The notes under the pieces were generated by a model. The model was given only the letters and a program-made list of their open reading frames with translations. It did not search any database and was not told the DNA's origin. This document shows positions 42,217-51,252 of a DNA stretch of 64,000 bases, in pieces. The DNA is from Chitinophaga pinensis (GTDB lineage: Bacteria > Bacteroidota > Bacteroidia > Flavobacteriales_D > Crocinitomicaceae): the NCBI GenBank assembly GCA_945902745.1, contig CAMDNE010000001.1, positions 124,001 through 188,000 on the forward strand. The letters run 5' to 3'. Both the position numbers and the translations under genes were made by a program. Every line of letters begins with the position of its first letter. Position 1 is the first letter of the stretch.

Positions 42217-43003
42217 AATAGTATTGATATCAATTTTGCTGGTTTCTTGTTCTAAGAAAAAAGAATTTGACCAAATCAAGGTGGTTGGTCATGCTGCAAC
42301 AGGCCTAGAAATTCTAAACTCAGTTTACCATGACAATTCGAAAGAAGCTGTTGAATTTGCACTTTCCATTGAAGGATGCGATGGCGTAGAAATAGATATA
42401 CAGCTTTCTAAAGATGGAACATTGTGGTTGTTTCACGATGATCAATTGGATAAAGAAACAAATGGAAGTGGTTGTGTAAATGATTTAACCGATAATCAAT
42501 TATCAGTAATTGAATACGAATCAATTCATAAAGAAAAACTCATTCGTTTAAATGATTTAAATTTCGCTTTGTTCAAAGGGAAAGAGTTGTTTTTAGACTT
42601 ACGCCATTATACTTCTTGCTCAGGGAATTTTGTAAATGTTAATCAAGTCATTGCGGACTTAAACTTACTGAATCTTCAAACAATAATGGATTTCAATGTT
42701 CATTGTGTTTTGTCATATGACCAATGGATTTCACCTTTTGTTGCAGCTGGTTTTAAAGTAGATTATTCTATTTACAATTTGAATGAATTCAATACTTACA
42801 CAAATCTTTATCCTTCAATTTCTGGTTTTGTTGTTCGGAATAGTGATTTTGAAAAAAATGAAATTGAAATGATTAAGAACGCAAATAAAGATCTTTTTAT
42901 CTTTGAAATTCGATCTCCAAAAGGAATTCGATCTGCATTAAATAAAAATCCTGATGCGGTAATAACAGATGATATTCGTGCAACACTAATTGAAAAGTAC
43001 TAA
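42206..43003 (+). CDS. Glycerophosphodiester phosphodiesterase-family lipoprotein
   Basis: I chose ATG 42206 (MFGKIVLISILLVSCSKKKE), which gives a lipobox (LLVSC) and 265 aa; the track start adds seven residues. The TIM-barrel phosphodiesterase pattern is present: VVGHAATGLEILNS (His of the HRG-like motif), CDGVEIDIQLSKDGTLWLFHDDQLD with the metal-binding Glu/Asp and catalytic His, and GFVVRNSDFE. The usual HRG is HAA here, so catalysis may differ. It probably hydrolyses glycerophosphodiesters at the cell envelope. It overlaps the previous gene by 11 bp and the next by one. Confidence 0.8.
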   Translation: MFGKIVLISILLVSCSKKKEFDQIKVVGHAATGLEILNSVYHDNSKEAVEFALSIEGCDGVEIDIQLSKDGTLWLFHDDQLDKETNGSGCVNDLTDNQLSVIEYESIHKEKLIRLNDLNFALFKGKELFLDLRHYTSCSGNFVNVNQVIADLNLLNLQTIMDFNVHCVLSYDQWISPFVAAGFKVDYSIYNLNEFNTYTNLYPSISGFVVRNSDFEKNEIEMIKNANKDLFIFEIRSPKGIRSALNKNPDAVITDDIRATLIEKY

Positions 43004-43341
43004 TGGCAAAAAAGGAAAAATTAAACATCGTGTATTCTACAAACCCAAATTTTCAATACGAATTTGAGGAAGAAGAAAGTGTAGAATCGAAAGCCAATAA
43101 CCAACAGAAATTGTATGTTTCGATCGATAAGAAACAACGTGGTGGAAAAGAAGTGACCTTAGTTGAAGGATTTGTTGGTCCTGAAGAAGAATTGAAAGAA
43201 TTAGGAAAATTGCTAAAAAGCAAATGTGGCGTTGGTGGTTCTGTAAAGGACAATGAAATATTGATTCAAGGAAATTTCAAAGACAAAATCTACGATTTAT
43301 TGGTGAAGGAAAACTATAAAGTCACGAAAAAAGGTGGATAA
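43003..43341 (+). CDS. eIF1/SUI1-like translation factor (YciH family)
   Basis: The 112-aa protein has a disordered acidic N-terminus (QYEFEEEESVESK) and a SUI1 fold: LYVSIDKKQRGGKEVTLVEGFVGPEEELKELGKLLKSKCGVGGSVKDNEILIQGNFKDKIYDLL. The KQRGGK and KCGVGGSVKD motifs are diagnostic. Bacterial YciH proteins bind the small ribosomal subunit and affect initiation fidelity. The ATG overlaps the upstream TAA by one base (TAATG). Confidence 0.9.
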   Translation: MAKKEKLNIVYSTNPNFQYEFEEEESVESKANNQQKLYVSIDKKQRGGKEVTLVEGFVGPEEELKELGKLLKSKCGVGGSVKDNEILIQGNFKDKIYDLLVKENYKVTKKGG

Positions 43342-43673
43342 AAAAATCAGTCTTCAATTATTCCTGTTGAACATGCCAAAAGAACTAATTGAAGACCGAT
43401 TAACCTAAACCAAAAACAAACGAAAACAATTTGTGGAAAATTTGTATTTCGCTACCACTACTAGTTTAAAGATACGAATGCTTTAGGGTGCTTTTCAAAA
43501 AATAACTTTAACTGTTCTATTTGTTGATTGAAGGGAATGGATTTTTATGTGAAAGGGATTTATTCGTTTTATTTGATTAAAGATCTTCAGTATTAGAACT
43601 ACATTTCTTAAAAATCACGAAAAAGATTTCCAAAGTTCGAAGCTATAAAATGAAAACTCTTATCTTTGTTGAA
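43342..43673. other. 332-bp gap with an 11-bp inverted repeat
   Basis: No gene is seen. A perfect inverted repeat GTCTTCAATTA (43350-43360) and TAATTGAAGAC (43386-43396) with a 25-nt loop follows the yciH-like stop. It is not followed by a T-run, so it may be a processing or termination structure. The rest is featureless up to the pyrR promoter box TATCTTTG (43661-43668). Confidence 0.55.
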
Positions 43674-44222
43674 ATGGAAAAGCAAGTCATTCTAAACAAA
43701 CGACATTTTGAATTAACACTCAATAGACTTTGCTATCAACTTATTGAATCTCACACCGATTTCTCAAACACCGTTTTAATTGGACTTCAGCCAAGAGGAG
43801 TGAACGTCGTTGCGCGTTTGAAATCCCAATTAGAAGAAATTCTAGGGAAAGAAATTATTTGTGGAAACTTGGATATCACATTCTACCGCGATGATTTTAG
43901 AAGAAGAGAAAAACCATTGATCCCAAGTGCAACAAACATCGATTTCGTCATTGAAAACAAGAATGTTGTTTTGGTAGATGATGTATTATACACCGGAAGA
44001 ACAATTCGCTCTGGTTTAGATGCGTTATTGGCTTTTGGTCGACCAAAGAAAGTTGAATTACTCGTTTTAATCGACCGCCGTTTTCAAAGAGATTTACCAA
44101 TTCAAGGTGATTATGTTGGAAAATCTGTTGATACCTTGAATTCTGAAAGAGTATCCGTTGAATGGAAAGAAATAGAAGGAGAAGATAAAGTAGTTTTATA
44201 CACAGCAGAAACAAATGAATAA
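43674..44222 (+). CDS. pyrR: PyrR-type uracil phosphoribosyltransferase / pyr regulator
   Basis: The 182-aa protein (ATG 43674, MEKQVILNKRHFELTLNRLC) is preferred over 43650, because the extra codons cover the TATCTTTG promoter box. It has ..TVLIGLQPRGVNVVARL, DITFYRDDFRRRE and the PRPP loop VVLVDDVLYTGRTIRSGLDAL, then VELLVLIDRRFQRDLPI. PyrR converts uracil and PRPP to UMP and in Firmicutes also binds pyr mRNA. I see no PyrR-binding anti-antiterminator here, so RNA regulation is not shown. The end overlaps pyrB by 8 bp. Confidence 0.92.
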   Translation: MEKQVILNKRHFELTLNRLCYQLIESHTDFSNTVLIGLQPRGVNVVARLKSQLEEILGKEIICGNLDITFYRDDFRRREKPLIPSATNIDFVIENKNVVLVDDVLYTGRTIRSGLDALLAFGRPKKVELLVLIDRRFQRDLPIQGDYVGKSVDTLNSERVSVEWKEIEGEDKVVLYTAETNE

Positions 44223-45147
44223 TTTAAGTGTAGAACATCTTACAGGGATAAAAGACCTGACGCGCGAGGATATCGAATTGATATTCACAACTGCGGATAG
44301 TTTTAAGGAGGTTATTAACCGTCCGATTAAAAAGGTACCATCTCTGCGCGATATGACGATTGCGAATCTATTCTTTGAAAATTCAACACGAACAAGGCTT
44401 TCATTTGAATTAGCTGAAAAAAGATTATCGGCCGATGTTGTCAACTTTAGCGCCGCAAGTAGTTCTGTTAAAAAAGGAGAAACACTGATTGATACGGTGA
44501 ACAACATTTTATCGATGAAAGTTGATATGGTGGTAATGAGACATCCAAACCCAGGAGCAGCCAAATTTCTTTCAGAACGAATCAATGCGAAAGTGATCAA
44601 TGCAGGAGATGGGACACACGAACATCCAACACAAGCTTTATTAGATGCTTTTTCTATTCGTGAACGTTTGGGTTCATTGGAAGGAAAAAAAGTAGTAATT
44701 GTGGGCGATATCTTACATTCTCGTGTTGCACTTTCAAATATTTATTGCCTTCAAAAAATGGGAGCTGAAGTTATGGTTTGCGGGCCAACAACACTGATTC
44801 CAAAATATATTCATGAATTAGGAGTAAAAGTTGAACATAATTTGCGCGCGGCACTAGAATGGTGTGATGTTGCAAATATGTTACGCATTCAACTTGAACG
44901 TCAAGACATAAAATTCTTTCCTTCATTGCGTGAATATTCGATGCAATTTGGTTTGACAAAAGAAATATTAGATTCATTGCCAAAAGAAATCATTGTCATG
45001 CATCCTGGTCCAATCAACCGTGGAGTAGAAATAACAAGTGATGTTGCGGACTCCAAACAATCAATCATTCTGCAACAAGTAGAAAATGGAGTTGCCATAA
45101 GAATGGCCGTGATTTATTTGTTAGCATCGAAAATTGAACGTCAATAA
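44215..45147 (+). CDS. pyrB: Aspartate carbamoyltransferase catalytic subunit
   Basis: It condenses carbamoyl phosphate with aspartate, the committed step of pyrimidine synthesis. The 310-aa protein contains the carbamoyl-phosphate motif FFENSTRTRLSFELAEKRL, KGETLIDTVNNILSM, MRHPNPGAAKFL, HEHPTQALLDAFSI, and the aspartate-binding MHPGPINRGVEIT. The length matches the catalytic chain. No pyrI regulatory subunit is adjacent. It is translationally coupled to pyrR. Confidence 0.96.
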   Translation: MNNLSVEHLTGIKDLTREDIELIFTTADSFKEVINRPIKKVPSLRDMTIANLFFENSTRTRLSFELAEKRLSADVVNFSAASSSVKKGETLIDTVNNILSMKVDMVVMRHPNPGAAKFLSERINAKVINAGDGTHEHPTQALLDAFSIRERLGSLEGKKVVIVGDILHSRVALSNIYCLQKMGAEVMVCGPTTLIPKYIHELGVKVEHNLRAALEWCDVANMLRIQLERQDIKFFPSLREYSMQFGLTKEILDSLPKEIIVMHPGPINRGVEITSDVADSKQSIILQQVENGVAIRMAVIYLLASKIERQ

Positions 45148-45163
45148 ATTTTAGTTACATTTG
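45134..45163 (+). promoter_or_regulatory. Promoter of the STAS-protein gene
   Basis: TTG (45134-45136), exactly 19 nt, then TACATTTG (45156-45163) fit the Bacteroidetes housekeeping promoter. The -33 element lies within the 3' end of pyrB. The ATG at 45179 is 15 nt downstream, which argues against the track's TTG start at 45161 inside the -7 box. Confidence 0.75.
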
Positions 45164-45178
45164 AACAAACAGAACATA

Positions 45179-45520
45179 ATGAACTTCGAGTCTACTCAAA
45201 ATAAAAATGAAGCGGTTGTAAAAACGAACGTTGATAAACTTGACGCTTCAAACGCTCCAGAATTAAAAGCAGAATTACTTTTGTTGAACAAAAATGGTGT
45301 TAACAATATTGTGATTGATATGAGCGCTACAAAATATTGTGACTCTTCAGGCTTGAGTGCTATTTTAACTGCAAATCGTTTGTGTAAAGATACCAATGGT
45401 AAATTTGTTTTATGTGGCTTGCAAGATAATGTAACGAAATTGATTCATATTTCACAATTGGATAAAGTTTTATCAATTTCATCCAACCAAAAAGAAGCAC
45501 TCGAAGTAATTCATTCGTGA
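45179..45520 (+). CDS. STAS-domain (anti-anti-sigma-like) protein
   Basis: The 113-aa protein (ATG 45179, MNFESTQNKNEAVVKTNVDKLDASNAP) has the STAS fold. The motif VIDMSATKYCDSSGLSAILTANRL contains the Ser that partner-switch kinases phosphorylate (DSSG), and LCGLQDNVTKLIHISQLDKVL follows. It probably takes part in a partner-switching or regulatory phosphorylation circuit. The kinase partner is not adjacent; a SiaB-like GHKL kinase is 4.3 kb upstream. It is coupled to the RNase Z gene by a GTGA overlap. Confidence 0.88.
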   Translation: MNFESTQNKNEAVVKTNVDKLDASNAPELKAELLLLNKNGVNNIVIDMSATKYCDSSGLSAILTANRLCKDTNGKFVLCGLQDNVTKLIHISQLDKVLSISSNQKEALEVIHS

Positions 45521-46434
45521 GTTTTGAAGTAACAATTCTCGGGAGTGGAGCAGCAGTTCCAACTTTAAGAAGAAATCCAACATCCCAGTATGTAGTTTGT
45601 AACGATCGTCATATCTTAATTGATTGTGGTGAAGGTACACAAATGCAAATTCGAAAATTTGGAATCAAGTTTCAACGGATCAACCATATTTTAATTTCCC
45701 ATCTGCACGGAGATCATTTTTTTGGACTCGTTGGGTTGTTAAGTACCATGCATTTAATGGGACGTGATAAAGGTGTCACGATTTATGGTCCTCATGAATT
45801 GGAACTAATCGTGCGAACACAATTAGAAGTTGGTGGAGGAAAGCTTAATTTCGATTTAGTTTTTGTCGCAATAAATGGAGATGAATCAAAACTGATTTTT
45901 GAGGATAATTTAATTGAAATTCATACATTTCCTTTAAAACATCGTGTTCCTACAAATGGTTTTCTAATCAAGGAAAAATTGAAAGAACGCCAATTGTTGA
46001 GTGATGCGATAAAAGGTGCAGGACTGAAATTGGAATATTTACCTCGGCTTAAAAAAGGGGAAGATGTTGTTGATGAAAATGGCAATCTTTTTTCTTTTGA
46101 TGAATTTACAGCTCCACCGAAGCCAAGTTATTCGTATGCTTATTGCTCGGATACTACTTATTGGGAAACGATAATTCCGCATATTGAAAATGCAACTGTA
46201 TTGTATCACGAAGCAACTTTTATTGAAAAAGACAAGGAACGTGCAAAAGCTACTTTTCATAGTACTGCTTCACAAGCTGCCAAAATCGCAGTGAAAGCGA
46301 ATGTCTATAAATTGCTTTTAGGACATTTAAGTGCGCGCTACGACTCAACTGAAATTCATTTGAGTGAAGCCAAAGTTATTTTCAATAATTCTATCGTTGT
46401 TGAGGACGGAGAAAAGTACATTATTTCTCGATAA
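45517..46434 (+). CDS. rnz: Ribonuclease Z
   Basis: This is the zinc metallo-beta-lactamase-fold tRNA 3'-endonuclease. The 305-aa protein starts at GTG within GTGA, overlapping the STAS stop. It shows VTILGSGAAVPTLRRNPTSQ, the metal motif ISHLHGDHFFGLVGLL, FPLKHRVPTNGFLI, YCSDTTY, VLYHEATFIEKDKERAKATFHSTASQAA and LLGHLSARY. All RNase Z zinc ligands appear present. It processes tRNA precursors that lack encoded CCA, which pairs logically with the CCA-adding enzyme at the left end of the window. Confidence 0.94.
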   Translation: MSFEVTILGSGAAVPTLRRNPTSQYVVCNDRHILIDCGEGTQMQIRKFGIKFQRINHILISHLHGDHFFGLVGLLSTMHLMGRDKGVTIYGPHELELIVRTQLEVGGGKLNFDLVFVAINGDESKLIFEDNLIEIHTFPLKHRVPTNGFLIKEKLKERQLLSDAIKGAGLKLEYLPRLKKGEDVVDENGNLFSFDEFTAPPKPSYSYAYCSDTTYWETIIPHIENATVLYHEATFIEKDKERAKATFHSTASQAAKIAVKANVYKLLLGHLSARYDSTEIHLSEAKVIFNNSIVVEDGEKYIISR

Positions 46435-46530
46435 GCTTTTCAACCTTAAAGCGTTCAAAAGTCCTGATAACTTCCTGTTAAACATCAGCTTCCTGTACTT
46501 ATATTTGTTTGTTATGCATTAATGCGTTTT

Positions 46531-46600
46531 AATACCGATGCTGTTTTCAATATAGTTGTCTCCTTAAAATGGAAAACTATTTTCAAACTATATCGGCATT
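46531..46600. promoter_or_regulatory. Imperfect inverted repeat upstream of parE
   Basis: CCGATGCTGTTTTCAATATAGTT and AACTATTTTCAAACTATATCGG form imperfect arms around about 20 nt, between the rnz stop and the parE start. A TATATTTG -7 box lies upstream (46500-46507). It could be a leader hairpin or an operator for the topoisomerase IV genes. Pairing is incomplete, so this is tentative. Confidence 0.35.
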
Positions 46601-46645
46601 ATACTTAAACGATAAGTGTTTTGAATTACAATACATGTAGTATAA

Positions 46646-48535
46646 ATGGCTGAAAATCAATATACGGAAGACAATATTCGTTCCCTCGATTGGAAGGAAC
46701 ATATTCGTTTGCGTCCAGGAATGTACATCGGGAAGCTTGGTGATGGTGCTGCGGCTGATGATGGTATTTATATTCTTGTAAAAGAGGTAACGGATAACTG
46801 TATTGATGAGTTTGTCATGGGGAATGGTAAACGAATCGATATTAAAGTTCGAGACGGAAAAGTTACCGTTCGTGATTACGGACGTGGAATTCCATTAGGG
46901 AAAGTAGTTGAAGTTGTTTCAAAAATGAATACCGGTGGAAAATATGATTCAAAGGCATTTAAAAAATCGGTAGGATTAAACGGTGTCGGTACGAAAGCAG
47001 TAAATGCTTTGTCGTCGCATTTCATGGTTTATTCTGTTCGTGAAGGGAAAAAGAAACAAGCATCTTTCTCAAAAGGTGAGCTTATTGAAGATTTAGCAAT
47101 CGTTGATACGGATGAACAAAATGGAACATACGTTGAGTTTATTCCTGATGAGACAATCTTTAAAAAATATGCTTTTAAAACACCGTATATTGAGAAAATG
47201 ATGTGGAATTATTGCTACCTGAATAGAGGTTTAGCAATGTATTTCAACGGAGAAAAATTTCAATCGAAAGATGGATTAAAAGACCTTCTTGAGAACAATA
47301 TGGATGGTGATCCATTGTACCCAATTATACACATTGAAGCAGAAGATATTGAAGTAGCTTTTACGCATGGAAAAACGTACGGTGAAGATTACTATTCTTT
47401 TGTCAATGGACAACACACAACACAAGGAGGAACGCACCAAAGTGCTTTTCGTGAATCTGTAGCCAAAGTAATCCGTGATTTTTACAACAAGAATTATGAA
47501 GCATCCGATATCCGTCAATCAATTGTTGCAGCAATATCAATAAAAGTAGTTGAACCTGTTTTTGAATCTCAAACAAAAACGAAATTGGGTTCTCAAGAAA
47601 TGGAGCCTGGAGGGAAATCTGTAAGAACATTTATTAATGATTTCTTGAAAGAGAAATTGGATAACCATCTGCACAGAAACCCTGAAGTGGCTGACTTAAT
47701 TGAACGAAAAATAAAGCAATCTGAAAGAGAGCGTAAAGAACTTTCTGGGATTAGAAAAATAGCGCGTGACAGAGCGAAAAAATCAAATCTTCACAATAAG
47801 AAATTAAGAGATTGCAGAAGTCACTTGACTGATTTGAAAGATGAACGTCGTGAGCAAACAACCTTGTTTATTACTGAGGGAGATTCTGCAAGTGGATCAA
47901 TTACAAAATCGAGAGATGTGAATACGCAAGCTGTTTTTTCCTTGCGTGGTAAACCATTGAATTGTTATGGACTTACGAAGAAAATTGTATACGAAAATGA
48001 AGAGTTCAATCTCATTCAAGCAGCTTTAGACATTGAAGACGATATGGATAATTTGCGTTACAACAACATCGTTATTGCAACAGATGCGGATGTCGACGGA
48101 ATGCATATTCGGTTGTTGTTATTGACTTTCTTCTTGCAATTCTTTCCTGATTTAGTGAAAAGAAATCACGTTTATGTTCTTCAAACACCTTTATTTCGTG
48201 TGAGAAATAAGAAGAAAACGATTTACTGTTATTCAGAACAAGAGCGTCGTAATGCAATTGAAGAATTAGGTAAAAATCCGGAAATAACACGATTCAAAGG
48301 ATTGGGTGAAATTTCTCCAGATGAATTTAAATATTTCATTGGTGACGATATTCGCTTGGAACCAGTAATCCTTTCAAAAGACGCTTCAATTGATTCAATT
48401 TTATCTTATTATATGGGTAAAAATACACCTGAACGACAAGAATTTATTATTGATAATTTACGTGTTGAAAAAGATATTGCTGAGATCATAGAGGAAAATG
48501 ATACAGAAGATAATAACCTTGAAATTGCTTCATAA
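46646..48535 (+). CDS. parE: DNA topoisomerase IV subunit B
   Basis: This is the ATPase subunit of a type IIA topoisomerase. The 629-aa protein has GHKL motifs ([65 protein letters not shown]), a transducer region with QTKTKLGS, and the [20 protein letters not shown] with [10 protein letters not shown]. The shorter TOPRIM tail and the adjacent ParC-type gene argue for topoisomerase IV rather than gyrase B. The enzyme decatenates daughter chromosomes. The ATG of parC follows after 3 bp. Confidence 0.9.
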   Translation: MAENQYTEDNIRSLDWKEHIRLRPGMYIGKLGDGAAADDGIYILVKEVTDNCIDEFVMGNGKRIDIKVRDGKVTVRDYGRGIPLGKVVEVVSKMNTGGKYDSKAFKKSVGLNGVGTKAVNALSSHFMVYSVREGKKKQASFSKGELIEDLAIVDTDEQNGTYVEFIPDETIFKKYAFKTPYIEKMMWNYCYLNRGLAMYFNGEKFQSKDGLKDLLENNMDGDPLYPIIHIEAEDIEVAFTHGKTYGEDYYSFVNGQHTTQGGTHQSAFRESVAKVIRDFYNKNYEASDIRQSIVAAISIKVVEPVFESQTKTKLGSQEMEPGGKSVRTFINDFLKEKLDNHLHRNPEVADLIERKIKQSERERKELSGIRKIARDRAKKSNLHNKKLRDCRSHLTDLKDERREQTTLFITEGDSASGSITKSRDVNTQAVFSLRGKPLNCYGLTKKIVYENEEFNLIQAALDIEDDMDNLRYNNIVIATDADVDGMHIRLLLLTFFLQFFPDLVKRNHVYVLQTPLFRVRNKKKTIYCYSEQERRNAIEELGKNPEITRFKGLGEISPDEFKYFIGDDIRLEPVILSKDASIDSILSYYMGKNTPERQEFIIDNLRVEKDIAEIIEENDTEDNNLEIAS

Positions 48536-48538
48536 AAG

Positions 48539-51229
48539 ATGGCTGAAGAAGATTTAGAAGATCAAAATGAAAATCAAGGGGACGAGAATAATCCTTTCGA
48601 AAGTAAATCTGTTGACGACAAGATTGTTCCTGTCGGCGGACTTTACGAAAATTGGTTTTTAGATTATGCGAGTTACGTTATTTTAGAACGTGCTGTTCCT
48701 TCTTTACACGATGGATTGAAACCTGTTCAACGTAGAATTTTACATTCGATGAAAGAATTGGATGATGGTCGTTACAATAAAGTGGCGAATATCATTGGGA
48801 ATACAATGAAGTATCATCCCCATGGAGATCAATCAATTGGGGATGCTTTAGTGCAATTAGGTCAAAAAGATTTGTTAATAGATTGCCAAGGAAACTGGGG
48901 AAATACACTTACCGGTGATGGAGCTGCGGCGCCTCGTTATATTGAAGCAAGAGTTTCTAAGTTTGCCACCCATGTTGTTTTTAATCCAAAAACAACCCAA
49001 TGGCTTTCAAGTTACGATGGTCGAAATAAAGAGCCTGAGCATCTGCCGGTAAAATTCCCTTTGTTATTAGCTCAAGGAGCTGAAGGAATTGCTGTTGGTA
49101 TGGCCTGTAAGTTTTTGCCACATAATTTCATAGAATTGATTGATCAGTCAATCAATCACCTTAGAGGAAAAAAAGTAGAGCTCTTTCCTGACTTTCCAAA
49201 TGGTGGAATGGCTGATTTTACGAACTATAATGACGGGTTGCGTGGAGGGAAAGTTCGTGTTCGCGCAAAAATTAAAAAACTAGACAATAAAACCCTTGTG
49301 GTTTATGAAATTCCTTTTGGTACAACAACGGGTTCGTTAATTGAATCTGTGATTAAAGCCAATGACAAAGGGAAAATAAAAATCAAGAAAATTGAAGATA
49401 ATACTGCTGCAGTAGCAGAGGTAATTATTCACATGGCACCTGGCGTTTCTCCAGATAAAACCTTAGATGCGCTTTATGCTTTTACGGATTGTGAAGTTTC
49501 AATTTCTCCGAATTCATCTATTATTGACCGAGATACACCACGCTTCTTAGGTGTGAGTGAAATCTTGCGTTTCAATACAGATAATACAGTTCGTCTATTA
49601 AAATTGGAATTAGAAATCCGATTGGATGAATTAGAACGTCAATGGCATTTTTCAACCTTAGAGAAAATCTTCATCCGTGAAGAAATGTACATTGATTTTA
49701 AGCTTCACCACGATAAAGACACCTTATTCGAATATCTGTACAAACGATTTGAGAAATTTAAAAAACAATTTATTCGTGAAATAACGGATGAAGATTTAAA
49801 TAAATTGACTCAAATTCCAATGATTAGAATTACCCGATTCGATTCCTCTAAAGCTGATGATGTGCTTTTGAAGATTGAAGAGGAAATGGAAGCGGTCAAA
49901 GAAAAATTGAAGAATCTAATAGAATATTGTATTGAGTATTTCAAAGATTTGAAAAAACGTTTTGGTGAAGGAAAAGAACGTAAAACAGAAATCAAAATAT
50001 TTGATAATATCAGTGCCGCGAAAGTAATTATCGCAAACCGCAAATTGTATGTGGATTACGAAGAAGGTTTCATCGGTTACGGTTTAAAGAAAACAGATCC
50101 TATCAACGATTGTTCGGATATCGATGATGTTATTATCTTCTTTGCGACAGGTAAAATGATGATTACCAAAGTTGCTGATAAGAAATTTGTTGGTAAAGGA
50201 ATTGTTCATGCTGATGTCTGGAAAAAAGGCGACAAAAGAACAATCTATCACTTGATTTATCAAGATGGTGTTGGTGGGCCTGCCATGATGAAACGGTTTT
50301 ATGTGAACTCAATTACACGTGATACTGAATACGATTTATCGAAAGGAACAAAAGGTTCGAAAATGCTTTATTTCTCTGTTCATCCGAATGGTGAGCGAGA
50401 AGTAATCAATATTTTATTGCGTCCAAGACCACATCTGAAGCGTTTGCGTTTTGATGTTGACATGGGAGAATTATTGATAAAAGGACGTCAATCAGCAGGA
50501 AATAGAGTAACAAAAGAAATCGTTCAAAAAATTACGCAAAAAGAAGTGGGTGGCTCAACACTTGCAGAACGTAAAATATGGTTTGATACGGTTGTCGGAA
50601 GATTAAACGATGAAGACAGAGGAAAGTTTCTTGGTTCATTCAAGGGTGAAGACCGAATTTTAACGGTTTATAAAACAGGAGAATACCGTTTGAGTAATTT
50701 TGACCTTGCGAACCACTTTGATGAAGATATGATTTTGATTGAAAAATGGCATCCTAATCGACCTATTTCAGCAGTTTATTACGATTCAGAAAAAGACATG
50801 CACTTTGTGAAACGTTTCTTATGTGAAGTAACCTCGGATAAAAAAGTGTCCTTTATCAGTGAAGGAGAAGGATCTTATATGGATGTCGCTTCAACTGCTT
50901 ATCGTCCGAATATAAAAATCATTTATAATAAGTTGTTGAAGGAAACAAAAAATCTTCCAGACAATGAAATTCAATTAGCTGATTTTATTGAGATCAAAGG
51001 AATGAAAGCACAAGGAAATCAATTGACAAAATTGAAAGTCAAAGAAATTGTCTTGACGCAAGCGTCGGAAGGAGAAGAAACATGGCCAGTTGAAGAGAAA
51101 CCATTGAAGTTGGATGACGACGATAGTGATGATGAAGGTGATGATGGAGAAGAAGGAAGTGATGGAACAACCATTGAATGGGATTTGACCAAAGACGATG
51201 AGGAAGATGATCAAATGAAATTATTTTAA
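48539..51229 (+). CDS. parC: DNA topoisomerase IV subunit A
   Basis: This is the DNA-cleaving subunit, 896 aa. After an acidic N-terminus it reads ASYVILERAVPSLHDGLKPVQRRILHSM, the winged-helix segment YHPHGDQSIGDALVQLGQ, and the catalytic Tyr in GDGAAAPRYIEARVSKFA (about residue 136). A long coiled coil follows (MEAVKEKLKNLIEYCIEYFKDLKKRF) and a diverged C-terminal propeller. The last 45 residues are very acidic (DDDDSDDEGDDGEEGSDG) and end QMKLF, similar to a beta-sliding-clamp-binding peptide. It is co-transcribed with parE (3-bp gap). Confidence 0.92.
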   Translation: MAEEDLEDQNENQGDENNPFESKSVDDKIVPVGGLYENWFLDYASYVILERAVPSLHDGLKPVQRRILHSMKELDDGRYNKVANIIGNTMKYHPHGDQSIGDALVQLGQKDLLIDCQGNWGNTLTGDGAAAPRYIEARVSKFATHVVFNPKTTQWLSSYDGRNKEPEHLPVKFPLLLAQGAEGIAVGMACKFLPHNFIELIDQSINHLRGKKVELFPDFPNGGMADFTNYNDGLRGGKVRVRAKIKKLDNKTLVVYEIPFGTTTGSLIESVIKANDKGKIKIKKIEDNTAAVAEVIIHMAPGVSPDKTLDALYAFTDCEVSISPNSSIIDRDTPRFLGVSEILRFNTDNTVRLLKLELEIRLDELERQWHFSTLEKIFIREEMYIDFKLHHDKDTLFEYLYKRFEKFKKQFIREITDEDLNKLTQIPMIRITRFDSSKADDVLLKIEEEMEAVKEKLKNLIEYCIEYFKDLKKRFGEGKERKTEIKIFDNISAAKVIIANRKLYVDYEEGFIGYGLKKTDPINDCSDIDDVIIFFATGKMMITKVADKKFVGKGIVHADVWKKGDKRTIYHLIYQDGVGGPAMMKRFYVNSITRDTEYDLSKGTKGSKMLYFSVHPNGEREVINILLRPRPHLKRLRFDVDMGELLIKGRQSAGNRVTKEIVQKITQKEVGGSTLAERKIWFDTVVGRLNDEDRGKFLGSFKGEDRILTVYKTGEYRLSNFDLANHFDEDMILIEKWHPNRPISAVYYDSEKDMHFVKRFLCEVTSDKKVSFISEGEGSYMDVASTAYRPNIKIIYNKLLKETKNLPDNEIQLADFIEIKGMKAQGNQLTKLKVKEIVLTQASEGEETWPVEEKPLKLDDDDSDDEGDDGEEGSDGTTIEWDLTKDDEEDDQMKLF

Positions 51230-51252
51230 CTGAACAATTAATAGTTAACCTT

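Noticed and set aside
48830-48850. Unusual residues in the ParC segment HPHGDQSIGD as a resistance mutation
   Set aside because: Bacteroidetes ParC naturally differs from the E. coli sequence at these positions; without a species reference nothing can be concluded.
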